Shown here piece by piece: positions 19,022 to 29,328 of a stretch of DNA of 64,000 nucleotides. Under the pieces are notes generated by a model. The model was not told the origin of the DNA. It searched no databases and was given only the letters and a program-made list of their open reading frames with translations. How positions within the stretch are numbered: position 1 is the stretch's first letter; each line of letters begins with the position of its first letter. Source of the DNA: Buchnera aphidicola (Aphis aurantii) (GTDB lineage: Bacteria; Pseudomonadota; Gammaproteobacteria; Enterobacterales; Enterobacteriaceae); NCBI RefSeq assembly GCF_039388985.1, contig NZ_CP135021.1, forward strand, positions 564,871-628,870. The letters are read 5' to 3'. The translations under genes were made by a program, and so were the position numbers.

Positions 19022-19059
19022 TATTTTTTAATCCCTTTAAAAATATAATTAAATTAACT

Positions 19060-19287
19060 TTAACGATGTTGGTCAGTATATGGAAGAAGAGCAAGATATC
19101 TTGCTTTTTTAATAGCTCTTGACAACTGACGTTGGTATTTAGCTCGTGTTCCAGTAATACGACTTGGTACAATTTTACCATTTTCTGTAATATAACTTTT
19201 TAACATAGAGATATCTTTATAATCTATTTCTTGAATGCCTTCTGCTGTAAAACGACAAAATTTCCTACGACGGAAATAACGTACCAT
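19060..19287 (-). CDS. rpsR: 30S ribosomal protein S18
   Basis: S18 binds S6 on the 30S platform. All 75 residues align with the E. coli protein: [34 protein letters not shown] and [15 protein letters not shown] ends are present (here [15 protein letters not shown]). The start ATG at 19287 is preceded by GAGGATAT-type sequence. The priB gene that separates rpsF from rpsR in E. coli is missing, leaving only a 91-base gap. Confidence 0.98.
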   Translation of the reverse strand: MVRYFRRRKFCRFTAEGIQEIDYKDISMLKSYITENGKIVPSRITGTRAKYQRQLSRAIKKARYLALLPYTDQHR

Positions 19288-19378
19288 ATAAAATATCCTC
19301 TAAAATAAAATGTTTTCTAAATTTATATATATTTTAAAAATATTATAAATAAAATTTTTATAAATTATTTTTAAATAA

Positions 19379-19720
19379 TTATTTTTTTTCTTTTTTTTCT
19401 TCTTTTAACTTCATTATTGGAGATACTTCATTAATTGCTTTTTTTACTAATATAATCATGTTTCGAACTATTGCAACGTTAAAACGAAAATCTGTTTCTA
19501 ACAAACTAATCACTTTTGGAAAAACTTCTATATTGAAAAGAAGATAATGCGCTTTATGTAACTTATTAATAGAATATGCTAGTTGTTTTCTTCCCCAGTC
19601 TTCTAATCGATGTATTTTACCCGAATTATCAATAATTATTTTTTTATATTTTTCAATTATTGAATTAATTTGATCACTATAATCAGGATGTACTATACAA
19701 ACTATTTCGTAATGACGCAT
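19379..19720 (-). CDS. rpsF: 30S ribosomal protein S6
   Basis: S6 pairs with S18 on the 30S subunit. The 113 residues start [17 protein letters not shown] and include [20 protein letters not shown] and [15 protein letters not shown]. The C-terminal glutamate-rich tail of the E. coli protein (131-135 residues) is shortened to a Lys/Glu end. AAAAGGAGC lies just upstream of the ATG, a strong ribosome binding site. It is first in rpsF-rpsR-rplI and probably subject to S6:S18 feedback, for which a small leader hairpin is noted separately. Confidence 0.97.
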   Translation of the reverse strand: MRHYEIVCIVHPDYSDQINSIIEKYKKIIIDNSGKIHRLEDWGRKQLAYSINKLHKAHYLLFNIEVFPKVISLLETDFRFNVAIVRNMIILVKKAINEVSPIMKLKEEKKEKK

Positions 19721-19750
19721 AAAATAACGCTCCTTTTGGATTTTTTAGTC

Positions 19751-19781
19751 TCCTATTATTAAATTTTATATTAAGATAGGA
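19751..19781 (-). promoter_or_regulatory. hairpin in the rpsF leader, possible S6:S18 control site
   Basis: On the minus strand, TCCTAT and ATAGGA form a 6-base-pair stem with a 19-base AT loop about 30-60 bases before the rpsF start. Position fits the S6:S18 leader motif known from rpsF operons, but I do not see the CCG signature of that motif, so the assignment is tentative. Confidence 0.25.
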
Positions 19782-19894
19782 AACAAGGAACTAAATAAAA
19801 CTATTTTAAATACATGGTATTTTAATTTAATAAAAAAATCAATTAAATTTCATTGTATAAAAGTTCAAAAAAAATCAAAATTTTAATAACTAAT

Positions 19895-22087
19895 TTAATT
19901 AGAACATAAAGATAATTCTATTTTTTTTTGAATAAAATTAACAGAAATTACTTTTACTTGAACAAGATCACCTAATCGAAAAATATTTTTGGTGGATTTT
20001 CCAATAAATTTTAATCCAATAGAATCAAAATAATAATTATCATTTAAATTTTCTATTCGAACTAATCCATCAATAAAATATTTATTTAAACGAACAAAAA
20101 AACCGAAAGAAACAACACTTGAAACCACACCTGTAAATGTATTTCCAATTTTTTTCTTCATGAAATCACATTTTAACCAATCCATAACATCTCTAGTAGC
20201 TTCATCTGCACGCCTTTCAGTCATAGAACAATGCATACCGATTTTTTTTATTCGATTTAAATTAAACAAATTATTTTCTTTTTTTAAATCTTTCATATAC
20301 TCATTTGGTTTAAATAAAACACATTTAATTGCTCTATGTAATAAAAGATCCGGATATCTTCTAATAGGTGACGTAAAATGTACATAGCTAGATAAAGATA
20401 AACCAAAGTGTCCATGATTATCCGGCGAATATACTGCTTGTTTCATTGACCTTAATAATACAGTCTGAATCATTTCATAATCTGGACGACTTTTAATTTT
20501 TGTTAAAAAATCTGAATAATCAATCGATTTTGGATTTTTACCTCCAGGTAAAAATAAACCTAATTCACTCAAAATAATTCGCAAGTTTTCAATACTATCT
20601 TGCGAAGGACGATCATGATTTCGAAATAAAATTGGATATTGATATTTTTTTATCAATTTAGATGAAGCTATATTTGCTAAAATCATACATGATTCAATAA
20701 ACTTATGCGCATCATTTCTAATATGTCGATAAATATTTTTGATTTTAAAATTCGCATCTAAATTAAACTTAATTTCTGTATTTTCAAAATAAATACCTTT
20801 TTTAGATATATTATATTTTTTAAAAATTTTCTGTAAGGATAATAAATTTTTAATATGTTTTAACAATCTATTGTATTTTAAACAAAGTTGAATATCATGG
20901 TTCCAAATTTTAAATATCTCATCATATGTGAAACGTCCATGAGAACAAATAATTGCTTCATAATGTTTATATTGAGTTAATTCCCCTGTATTCGATAAAC
21001 TCATCTCACATATTAAACATAAACGTTCTACATAAGGATTTAAAGAACATAAATTTATAGATATTTTTTCTGGTAACATGGGAATTACTAATTTAGGAAA
21101 ATAGATAGAATTACCTCTTTTTAAAGCTTCTTGATCTAAAGGAGTTCCTGGTTTAACATAATGACTAACATCTGAAATAGCTACTAATAAATCCCAACCT
21201 TCTTTACTAGTTTTTTTTTTACAAAAAACAGCATCATCAAAATCACAAGAATCTTTTTCATCAATAGTAAAAAATGGAAGATGTCTTAAATCTATACGGT
21301 TTTTAAATTCTTTTTTATCAATTTTATTATTTATTGTATGCAATTGATTTTCCACTTCTTTAGGCCATAAATAAGGAATATCATGCGTACGAATTGCAAT
21401 ATTTGTAATAAGAGCAGTGTGCATTTTATAGCTACTTCCAAGAACTTCGACTATTGTTCCTTGGATTTTATTATTTTTATTTAAAACATTTCTATTTAAC
21501 TTAACAACAACAATAGACCCTATAGCAAGATTTTTTGTTATAGTGGATGAAAAAATAAATATTTTAAAATTAAATCGATTATCATCAGGTGTAACATATT
21601 TCATGTTATTCTCAATATAATATCGACCAACAATTAAAACGTTATTCGGTTTTAATATTTTTAATATTTTCGCTAAATTTTTTCCTTTTTTTTCATATCT
21701 TACAATATGTGCTAAAACAATATCACCATGAATACATAATTTCATTTGTTGAATAGAAAGCCAAAGATCTTCTTGTAATGTTTCACTTCTAAGAAAACCG
21801 TAACCATCTCTATGACCTATAACTTTTCCTATAACTATTTTAAGATTTTCTAGGGCAATATAACAATGATTATATGTATATACAATTTGCTTATCTCTTT
21901 CCATTGCCCTTAATCTTCGACGTAATGCTTTTTTATCTTTTTGATGATTAATATTAAATTTATTTTCTATTTTTTTTTGATTAATTAAATCTTTATATGT
22001 TTTTAAAAAAGATAAAATACATTCCCGACTAGGAATAAGGTGTATAAATTTTTTATGGTTGTTTTGTTGGTAGGTATCTACTACCAT
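19895..22087 (-). CDS. rnr: ribonuclease R
   Basis: RNase R is a processive 3'-5' exoribonuclease that degrades structured RNA. The N-terminal part has IPSRECILSFLK and LRRRLRAMERD (the helix-turn-helix region), then two cold-shock domains (GHRDGYGFLR), the RNB catalytic domain with DSCDFDDAVF near residue 280 and HFTSPIRRYPDLLLHR near 585, and a C-terminal S1 domain (GVVSSVVSFGFFVRL). It has 730 residues against 813 in E. coli: the protein stops right after the S1 domain, so the Lys-rich basic tail that contacts ribosomes and SmpB is absent. The arginine of the E. coli DARDFDD box is Cys here. It lies 64 bases after purA. Confidence 0.96.
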   Translation of the reverse strand: MVVDTYQQNNHKKFIHLIPSRECILSFLKTYKDLINQKKIENKFNINHQKDKKALRRRLRAMERDKQIVYTYNHCYIALENLKIVIGKVIGHRDGYGFLRSETLQEDLWLSIQQMKLCIHGDIVLAHIVRYEKKGKNLAKILKILKPNNVLIVGRYYIENNMKYVTPDDNRFNFKIFIFSSTITKNLAIGSIVVVKLNRNVLNKNNKIQGTIVEVLGSSYKMHTALITNIAIRTHDIPYLWPKEVENQLHTINNKIDKKEFKNRIDLRHLPFFTIDEKDSCDFDDAVFCKKKTSKEGWDLLVAISDVSHYVKPGTPLDQEALKRGNSIYFPKLVIPMLPEKISINLCSLNPYVERLCLICEMSLSNTGELTQYKHYEAIICSHGRFTYDEIFKIWNHDIQLCLKYNRLLKHIKNLLSLQKIFKKYNISKKGIYFENTEIKFNLDANFKIKNIYRHIRNDAHKFIESCMILANIASSKLIKKYQYPILFRNHDRPSQDSIENLRIILSELGLFLPGGKNPKSIDYSDFLTKIKSRPDYEMIQTVLLRSMKQAVYSPDNHGHFGLSLSSYVHFTSPIRRYPDLLLHRAIKCVLFKPNEYMKDLKKENNLFNLNRIKKIGMHCSMTERRADEATRDVMDWLKCDFMKKKIGNTFTGVVSSVVSFGFFVRLNKYFIDGLVRIENLNDNYYFDSIGLKFIGKSTKNIFRLGDLVQVKVISVNFIQKKIELSLCSN

Positions 22088-22151
22088 GCTTACTTCTCCA
22101 GTAATATCACTTAATTAACATTTTTTAAAGCTTTTATTAGTAAATATAAAA

Positions 22152-23444
22152 TTATACAAAAAGATTTCGAACTAAAATAGTATCATTACGATCGGGCCCA
22201 GTAGAAATCATATCAACTGGAATTCCTGCAATTTTTTCAATAGATTTTATATAATTTTTTGCTGCTTTCGGTAGATCTTCTATTTTTTTTATACCTGAAG
22301 TGTTTTGCATCCAACCTGGATATGTTTCATATATTGGCTTTATATTTTCTAAATTAACAAAAGATACGTTAGTATAAATTTCTAATGTATTTATATCTTG
22401 ATATGCTGTACAAATTTTTATTTCTTTTAAATTATCTAAAACATCTAATTTTGTTATACATAATGCAGATAAAGAGTTTAATTGGATAGAATAACGTAAA
22501 GCAACACCATCTAACCACCCAGTACGTCTTTTACGACCAGTAGTAGATCCAAATTCGTTTCCTTTTTTCGAAAGATATTCATCTATATTATTAAAAAGCT
22601 CGGTAGGAAAAGGTCCATTTCCTACTCTTGTCGAATAAACTTTTGTTACACCTAAAATATAATCTAAATTTTTTGGACCTACTCCTGTTCCAGTAATAAC
22701 TCCTCCTATAGTACTATTAGAAGAAGTTACATAAGGATATGTGCCATGATCAATGTCTAATAAACTACCTTGTGCACCTTCAAAAATAATACTTTTTTTA
22801 TTTTGAATTGCTTTATGTAACATCATAGTAGTATCTACTATCATATCATTAATTATATTTTTAAATTTTAACAAATCTTTTAAAATAATTTTATAATTAA
22901 ATGATGCATGCTGATAAATAGAAACTAATTGATTATTATAATAATCGACGATATTTTTTAATTTAATAGATAATTTATTTTCATCTTTTAAATCTCCAAC
23001 TCGCAAAGAGCGACGAGCAACTTTATCTTCATATGCCGGTCCAATTCCTCTTCCTGTTGTACCAATAGAATTTACTCCTAATTTTTTTTCACGAACTATA
23101 TCCATGGTAATATGAAAAGGTAAAATTAAAGAAGCAGAGTGTGAAATAAAGAGACGTTTCTTAATAAAGAAATTATGTTTTTTCAACATTTCAATTTCTT
23201 TAACTAATTCAGAAATAGAAATTACAACTCCATTTGAAATTATTCCGATAACATTGGGATGTAATAAACCTGATGGAATTATATGGAGAACAATTTTTTT
23301 ATTCTCTACTACAAGAGTATGACCTGCATTATTCCCACCATGATATCTAACTACATAAGAGCTATTTTGTGATAAATAATCAACTATCTTGCCTTTACCT
23401 TCATCGCCCCATTGTGTTCCTAAAATAACAATATTTTTTTGCAT
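22152..23444 (-). CDS. purA: adenylosuccinate synthetase
   Basis: PurA joins IMP and aspartate using GTP, the first step from IMP to AMP. The 430 residues (432 in E. coli) show the GTP P-loop [14 protein letters not shown] at the N-terminus with the catalytic Asp, the IMP-binding NNAGHTLV near residue 38, [14 protein letters not shown] and the [10 protein letters not shown] end. It follows hflC by 25 bases in the hflK-hflC-purA-rnr order; nsrR, which separates purA and rnr in E. coli, is missing. The enzyme may also tie in with AICAR released by histidine synthesis in this nutritional symbiont, which is inference. Confidence 0.97.
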   Translation of the reverse strand: MQKNIVILGTQWGDEGKGKIVDYLSQNSSYVVRYHGGNNAGHTLVVENKKIVLHIIPSGLLHPNVIGIISNGVVISISELVKEIEMLKKHNFFIKKRLFISHSASLILPFHITMDIVREKKLGVNSIGTTGRGIGPAYEDKVARRSLRVGDLKDENKLSIKLKNIVDYYNNQLVSIYQHASFNYKIILKDLLKFKNIINDMIVDTTMMLHKAIQNKKSIIFEGAQGSLLDIDHGTYPYVTSSNSTIGGVITGTGVGPKNLDYILGVTKVYSTRVGNGPFPTELFNNIDEYLSKKGNEFGSTTGRKRRTGWLDGVALRYSIQLNSLSALCITKLDVLDNLKEIKICTAYQDINTLEIYTNVSFVNLENIKPIYETYPGWMQNTSGIKKIEDLPKAAKNYIKSIEKIAGIPVDMISTGPDRNDTILVRNLFV

Positions 23445-23469
23445 TTTACATACCTATTTACAAATATTT

Positions 23470-24393
23470 TTAATGTGAAATCATTTGATTCATATATTGA
23501 AAAAACTTATTATCAGAACTAATTAAAATAATATTATTTTTATTTTTAAAACTATTTTCATAAGCATGTAAACTTCGCATAAATAAATAAAAAGAAAAAT
23601 CTTTTTTAAGATTTTCTGCAAATAATTTTGCTACTTCAGCCTCCCCTTGCCCTTTTAATATTAAAGCTTTTTTTCTTGCTTCTGCTAATATCATTGATAC
23701 TTTATAATCAGCCATTGCACGTAATTTTTCTGCTTTTTCTTGCCCTTGAGAGCGCTGACTTCTTGCAACAGCTTCTCTCTCTGCTCGCATTCTATTATAT
23801 ATAGCCTCAGAAACTTCAGTAGGTAAATTAATTTGTTTAATTCGAACATCTACAACTTCAATTCCTAAAGCATTCATACTATTCACATTAATTTCAGATG
23901 AATTTATTAAATTTACTGTTCCTTTGTTTAAAGAATGAAGAACATCTGTTGTCAATCTTCCTCGAGAATCAGTTACAATTTCTTTGACGTTTAAGCATCC
24001 TATTTCAGATCGTAATCGATCACTGAATTTTCTTTTAAGCAAAACCTCAGCTTGATAAACATCTCCGTTACCAGTAGCTAAATAATAACGACTAAAATCA
24101 CTAATACGCCATTTTATATAAGAATCTACAATCAGATCTTTCTTTTCTTTTGTCACAAAACGATCAGCTTGATTATCCATAGTATGAATCCGAGCATCTA
24201 ACATTTTAACGGTTTCCAAAAACGGAATTTTAAAATGTAATCCAGGTTCATAAATTAATGTTTTTTGATCATTATTTTTTAATACTTTTCCAAATTGTAA
24301 AATAATTCCACGATGTCCCTCTTTCACGATAAACAATGAAGAGGAAATAAAAAAAAGAAAAATACTCGATAAACAAATTAATACTTTATTCAT
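23470..24393 (-). CDS. hflC: HflC, regulator of the FtsH protease
   Basis: HflC forms with HflK a large membrane cage around the AAA protease FtsH and modulates its activity. The 307 residues (334 in E. coli) start with a single membrane segment (about 4-21) followed by the SPFH/band-7 domain: KEGHRGIILQFGKV, EPGLHFKIPF and DARIHTMDNQ are visible, then RMRAEREAVARSQRSQG. The C-terminus is shortened. It starts two bases after the end of hflK, so the two are translationally linked. Confidence 0.95.
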   Translation of the reverse strand: MNKVLICLSSIFLFFISSSLFIVKEGHRGIILQFGKVLKNNDQKTLIYEPGLHFKIPFLETVKMLDARIHTMDNQADRFVTKEKKDLIVDSYIKWRISDFSRYYLATGNGDVYQAEVLLKRKFSDRLRSEIGCLNVKEIVTDSRGRLTTDVLHSLNKGTVNLINSSEINVNSMNALGIEVVDVRIKQINLPTEVSEAIYNRMRAEREAVARSQRSQGQEKAEKLRAMADYKVSMILAEARKKALILKGQGEAEVAKLFAENLKKDFSFYLFMRSLHAYENSFKNKNNIILISSDNKFFQYMNQMISH

Positions 24394-24394
24394 A

Positions 24395-25624
24395 TTATTC
24401 TCTCTCTATATCTTGAATATGATTTCGAATTGCGTTTATACCTCTTTCTTTAATAAAATTATTAGAAGATAGCGAAGATAAAGCATTAATCTTTTTATCT
24501 TGCTTTAAAAAATTAGATTTATTTTTTATTGATTTACTTAAATTTAAAAATGATTTATTATTTTTTTTTGTATTATTAAAAAAATTATTTAGCGATAAAA
24601 ATAATGTTGAATTATTATGTTTATCAATAAAAACCTTTTGAGTGGTGCTCAATAATCTTTCCATAGATTCTATATAAATTCTTTTGAGGGTAATTTCTTT
24701 TTCTTTTTTATACTCTGGTAAAATTTTTAAAAATCGAAGAACTTCCCCTTGAGCTTCGAGAATTATACGAGAAGAATATGCTTTAGCTTCTTCTAAAATG
24801 CGCTGTGCTTTTCCATTAGCTTTGGGTTGTACTTCATTTGCATATGCTTCAGCTTCACGCACATATTGCTCCCGATTTTCACGAGCTGCAATTGCATCGT
24901 CAAAAGCAGCTTTTACCTCTTCAGGAGGTCTTGCAGTTTGAAAATTGACATCTAATATAGTTATCCCCATATCATATGGTTTAATGGTTTTTTCAATTTC
25001 CTTTTGAGTATCATGCCTAACTAAAGTACGTCCTTCAGTCAAAATACGATCCATAGTCGAACGTCCAATGACTCCACGAAGAGCACTATCAGTTGCTTGC
25101 CTTAAACTATCATCAGGGTATATAACAGAAAAAAGATAACTAGAAGGATTGGTAATTTTGTATTGCACATTCATTTCTACGCGAACTACGTTTTCATCAG
25201 AGGTTAACATGATACCTGAAGTTGCTAATTCACGAACTGTTTCAACATTAACAGCTTTTACATCGTTAATAAAAGTTGGGCGCCAATTTAACCCAGGCTC
25301 TACTAAATGACTAAATTTACCAAAATGAGTAACTACTCCTCTTTCAGCTTCTTTAATAGTATAAAACCCGCTCGCACACCAAATCAAAAAAGCTATTATA
25401 GTTAATATAAAAAAAGGATGAATTTTTTTGTTTATCGAGTTTGAAGAATTAGCGGTATTATTAATTATATTATTAACATTATAAAAAAATTTTTTAAAAT
25501 TTAATGAAGGTTTTTTTTCGTTTTTTGTATGCTCTTTCTTTCCGAAATCATCTTTTTTTGAACCATTCTTTTTCCCCCAAGGATCTAGTTCTGGTTCATG
25601 ATTATTTAGTTCGTTCCAGGCCAT
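24395..25624 (-). CDS. hflK: HflK, regulator of the FtsH protease
   Basis: HflK is the partner of HflC. I chose the ATG at 25624 (MAWNELNNHEPELDPWG), preceded by GAGG; another ATG four codons upstream at 25636 contains that GAGG. The protein has 409 residues (419 in E. coli): a polar N-terminus, a membrane segment near 70-90, then the SPFH domain with GFYTIKEAERGVVTHFGKF, LTSDENVVRVEMNVQY and DDAIAARENREQY. The glycine-rich N-terminal region is replaced by Asn/Ser/Lys-rich sequence. In E. coli hfq and hflX lie between miaA and hflK; both are gone. Confidence 0.95.
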   Translation of the reverse strand: MAWNELNNHEPELDPWGKKNGSKKDDFGKKEHTKNEKKPSLNFKKFFYNVNNIINNTANSSNSINKKIHPFFILTIIAFLIWCASGFYTIKEAERGVVTHFGKFSHLVEPGLNWRPTFINDVKAVNVETVRELATSGIMLTSDENVVRVEMNVQYKITNPSSYLFSVIYPDDSLRQATDSALRGVIGRSTMDRILTEGRTLVRHDTQKEIEKTIKPYDMGITILDVNFQTARPPEEVKAAFDDAIAARENREQYVREAEAYANEVQPKANGKAQRILEEAKAYSSRIILEAQGEVLRFLKILPEYKKEKEITLKRIYIESMERLLSTTQKVFIDKHNNSTLFLSLNNFFNNTKKNNKSFLNLSKSIKNKSNFLKQDKKINALSSLSSNNFIKERGINAIRNHIQDIERE

Positions 25625-25758
25625 TTTATGCCTCATTAATTAGTTTTAATGCTATTATCTATTTTAATAATTTAAATAATATATCTTATATTATAAAATA
25701 TGAAAACTGTATTATTTTATAATTTTTAAACATGTACGGATGTAAAATAATTTATAAA

Positions 25759-26721
25759 TCAAATATCAAATTTATGTTTCTTTTCAAGAATATTTAACAT
25801 CTCTTTAACAATAATATGCGGAGTAGAACTAATTAAAAAATAAATATTTTTCCATTTTTTTAGCCAAGTTAATTGATGTTTAGCTAATTTTCTCGTTGCA
25901 AAAATAATTTTAGAAACCATTTCGTTATAACTAATTTGATATTCAAGGTACTCCCACATTTGTCTATATCCTATGCATCGTATAGATGGTAATTCTTTAT
26001 GTAAGTCTCCTCGAAAAAATAAATTTTCTACTTCCTCTTGAAAACCTAACGTTAACATTTTTTTTACACGTAATTCAATTTTATCATATAACCATTGTTT
26101 ACTTTGAGGTAAAATAGAAAATTGAATGATATTATATGGTAATTCACTCAACATGTTGTTTTTAAAAGACGTCATTGTTTTTCCAGAAATATAAAATACT
26201 TCTAATGCTCTTAATAATCTTTGAAAATCATTTTTATGAATATTACTTGCAGATATGGGATCTATAAAATTTAATTTTTCATATAAAAAATATTTATTAT
26301 ATTTTGATTTATCTAATAAATATCTTCGAATTTCAAAATTGGAAGGAGGTAAATCAGATAAACCATATAATAATACATGATAATAAAACATTGTCCCACC
26401 AACTAGTAATGGTAATTTTCCTAATTTTAAAATACTTTTTATTTCTCTATAAGCATCTTTTCTAAACTCGCCGGCTGAATAAAATTCACTAGGATCTTTA
26501 ATATTTAATAGACGATGTGGATGCATTTTTAAATCTAAATAATTCGGTTTATCTGTTCCAATATCCATTTCTCGATAAATTAAAGCTGAATCCACACTAA
26601 TTATTTCTATTGGTAAATATTTTCTAAGATATATAGCAGTTTTGCTTTTTCCGCATCCAGTAGGGCCTATTAAAAAAAAGATAGTAGGTTTTTTTGACTG
26701 AAAAAAATTTATATTTTTCAT
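25759..26721 (-). CDS. miaA: tRNA dimethylallyltransferase
   Basis: MiaA transfers dimethylallyl to A37 of tRNAs reading UNN codons. The 320 residues (316 in E. coli) contain the P-loop IGPTGCGKSKTA near residue 18, the DMAPP/tRNA-binding SVDSALIYREMDIGTDKP, LVGGTMFYY and the C-terminal IRCIGYRQMWEYLE. It precedes hflK by 134 bases and, as in E. coli, heads this leftward set. Upstream lies a 1.4 kb spacer where mutL would be in the ancestral order. Confidence 0.96.
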   Translation of the reverse strand: MKNINFFQSKKPTIFFLIGPTGCGKSKTAIYLRKYLPIEIISVDSALIYREMDIGTDKPNYLDLKMHPHRLLNIKDPSEFYSAGEFRKDAYREIKSILKLGKLPLLVGGTMFYYHVLLYGLSDLPPSNFEIRRYLLDKSKYNKYFLYEKLNFIDPISASNIHKNDFQRLLRALEVFYISGKTMTSFKNNMLSELPYNIIQFSILPQSKQWLYDKIELRVKKMLTLGFQEEVENLFFRGDLHKELPSIRCIGYRQMWEYLEYQISYNEMVSKIIFATRKLAKHQLTWLKKWKNIYFLISSTPHIIVKEMLNILEKKHKFDI

Positions 26722-28140
26722 AATGCTTTATCAAGTGTGCTTTATACAATAACTTTAAATTAGCATTTTTTAATACTAAAGTATTTTATTTCTTACAAAT
26801 ATAAATTTATTTAAACTTTAAGATATTTTTAATAAAGATATTAAAAGATATTAATAAATTAATATTTTTTTAAAAATATAAGGTATTTTTTAGCAATTCA
26901 AGTGTTTCTTGAAAAAACTTAGATTTACAAAGTATTAAATAACTTTTTAAATATTTGATATTAATTTAACAAATAAAAACGAACACTTAAAATTTAAATA
27001 TATGTTTTTGAATAGTACTGTAAATTATATTGATTAGCAATTGTAGGAAAAAAGAAACTAAATTAATATTATATTATTAAAATACTATATGAATAATTCT
27101 TCATCATAAAAGACATAAATAATTGAAATTTTCTTTTAAATAATTACTAATTATATCATTAATATTTTTAAAAAAATTTTTAGTTGATTGATTAATATGT
27201 ATCGAGATAATATATAAAATTTTTAATACAATATTCTTTTTTTTCAACAAGTTTCATGTTAAAAATCATTTTATTTAATACTTTTTTAAATAAACGAGTA
27301 AATAATGCACATTTTATTAGTTTTAGACAATCAAATATTAATATTTGATCAATATATAAAAAAAATATACTTCGTTCTACCTTTCTATTTGAAAGGTTTT
27401 AAATTGATATATTTTATTAACCAAGCTATAAATCGATTATTAAGAATATTAAATATTTTAAAAAATTTAAAAATTCACTATCCATAAAAATAATTTAAGG
27501 TTGTTTTTTTAAATTATAAGTAAATATTAATATTTAGTTTGTTAAATGCGCTATTAAGAAATTCGATACAATTAAAAATTTTTTGTATTTAGAACTGAAT
27601 TTTTTTTGCATAAATAAAATATTTAATTTAAAAAAAAATTTGTTTTTTATTATATCATAAATTTTTAAAAATTATGGCTTTATCTTTTTCTAAAAAAATC
27701 AAAATAATTAGATTTTTGATAAAATAAATTTTTTATCAAAATAGTAACTTACCAAATAAAATATAAAAATATATTTAATTTTCTTAACACCTTTTGAGCA
27801 TATTATTTATTAAACATAATGACATTTAAAAAATAAAATTGATCTAATGTTTTTAATCTTTTAATAATACTTTTTCTCAAAATTTAATCAAATAATTCAA
27901 TTATAAAAAATAAAAATTTTATACATGATAGTTTGTTAGATTAATCTTAAAATTATTATATTGATAATTAGTTAAAACTATTTTTAAATATTGATCTTAA
28001 TTTGTATAAATTTTTCATTTACACTATTTTCTAAAATTTTTTTTGAAACAGAAAAAATTTGTAAATAATTTCTACAACTAAAATTATAATAATTATATTT
28101 ATCGATATATTAAAAGCATATGTATTATTTTCTATAAAAA
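26722..28140. other. gene-less spacer between miaA and mtlD (site of lost mutL?)
   Basis: About 1.4 kb without a convincing gene. E. coli has mutL directly upstream of miaA, and amiB lies elsewhere in this window, so this is the natural place for an eroded mutL. I could not recognise conserved MutL ATPase motifs on either strand. A 60-codon plus-strand frame at 27305-27487 is Leu/Ile-rich and unlike any protein I know. A perfect 11-base-pair AT hairpin (27714-27724 with 27731-27741) may end transcripts coming from mtlD. Confidence 0.55.
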
Positions 28141-29316
28141 TTAATTAAATTTTTCAGAATAAACTGCATTTATTGAAATATATGCGTTAATAATTGCATT
28201 CATTTCTTGACTGCCTAATTGTAAATTAGAAATTTGATTTAATGTTTTTTCAACACCTAAAGTTTTGATCAGATCATTCATTTTTATAGACTCTAAATCA
28301 TTTTTGTTTTTATAACATAAAGCTGCTGCAATACCTTTGGTTAAATTATGGTATGGTAAATCATATTTTTTTGCTGATAATAAAGGTTTTATTAAACGTT
28401 CATTTTCACTTAATTTTTGTAATGGGTTTCGTGCAATACGTTCAACGTTATCTATTAAAAAAGGATTTTTAAAACGAGTTAAAATATTTTTAATATAAAA
28501 AAAATGCATTTTTTTATCAAAGTTATATTTTTTAATTAATGTTAATCCACTTTCTTCCATCGCACTTTGAACAATATTTTTTATATCATGATCTTGAATA
28601 CTTTCATATATAGTTGTATATTTTTTTGTCCAACCTAAATATGCTGCAATAGCATGCCCTGTATTTAACGTCAAAATTTTTCTATCTATAAAAGACATTA
28701 AATCATCGCTTCTAGTCATATCAATAATTTTAGGTATATCTCCTTTAAATTGCTTTTTATTAACTATCCATTCTTTAAAATTTTCAGCAATTAATGATAA
28801 ATTATTTTTTTCAAAAGATAATGTTGATGGTACGATTGTATCGATGCTACAATCAACAAAGCCGATATATTTATTTAAATATTGATGATATTTTAGAGAA
28901 ATTATTTTATAAATAAGATTTTTTAAAAAAGAACTGGCTTGAGTTTTATTTTCACAAGCAATTATATTTAAAGGTATTATAGATTTTAATTTAATTTTTA
29001 ATATAATTCCTTCTGCTAGAATAAAGGCAATTTTTTTAAGAGAACTCACACCAACTGCAGTTGTGATTAAACCAACGTTAGATATAATTTTTAAAAGATC
29101 AGGACAATTTAAATAAATTGCTCGAAAATTATTAACATGAATAATTTTTTCATAGTTGTACCCTACTAATTTCACTTTATAATTTTTACAATCATTTAAC
29201 GAATTTATTAAATTCTCATTCACATCAGTAAAAGTAAGATCATAACCAGATTGGAATATTGTTCTGCCAATAAAAGCTCGACCAATATTTCCAGCTCCAA
29301 AATGTAACACTTTCAT
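28141..29316 (-). CDS. mtlD: mannitol-1-phosphate 5-dehydrogenase
   Basis: MtlD oxidises mannitol-1-phosphate, delivered by MtlA, to fructose-6-phosphate with NAD. The start is the ATG at 29316 giving MKVLHFGAGNIGRAFIG, the Rossmann dinucleotide motif; GGGA precedes it, and an in-frame TTG at 29328 is less likely. About 391 residues (382 in E. coli). Conserved DCSIDTIVPS and LNTGHAIAAYLGW are visible. It lies 12 bases after mtlA, as in E. coli, but mtlR is absent. Together with pgi the pair channels a host-derived sugar alcohol into glycolysis. Confidence 0.96.
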   Translation of the reverse strand: MKVLHFGAGNIGRAFIGRTIFQSGYDLTFTDVNENLINSLNDCKNYKVKLVGYNYEKIIHVNNFRAIYLNCPDLLKIISNVGLITTAVGVSSLKKIAFILAEGIILKIKLKSIIPLNIIACENKTQASSFLKNLIYKIISLKYHQYLNKYIGFVDCSIDTIVPSTLSFEKNNLSLIAENFKEWIVNKKQFKGDIPKIIDMTRSDDLMSFIDRKILTLNTGHAIAAYLGWTKKYTTIYESIQDHDIKNIVQSAMEESGLTLIKKYNFDKKMHFFYIKNILTRFKNPFLIDNVERIARNPLQKLSENERLIKPLLSAKKYDLPYHNLTKGIAAALCYKNKNDLESIKMNDLIKTLGVEKTLNQISNLQLGSQEMNAIINAYISINAVYSEKFN

Positions 29317-29328
29317 ATAAAATCCCAA

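Noticed and set aside
27305..27487. 60-codon plus-strand frame in the miaA-mtlD spacer, with a weak resemblance to the MutL C-terminal segment around an LP motif
   Set aside because: The similarity rests on a few hydrophobic positions, the strand is opposite to that expected for mutL, and no further MutL motif follows. A chance frame in Leu/Ile-rich AT sequence is more likely.
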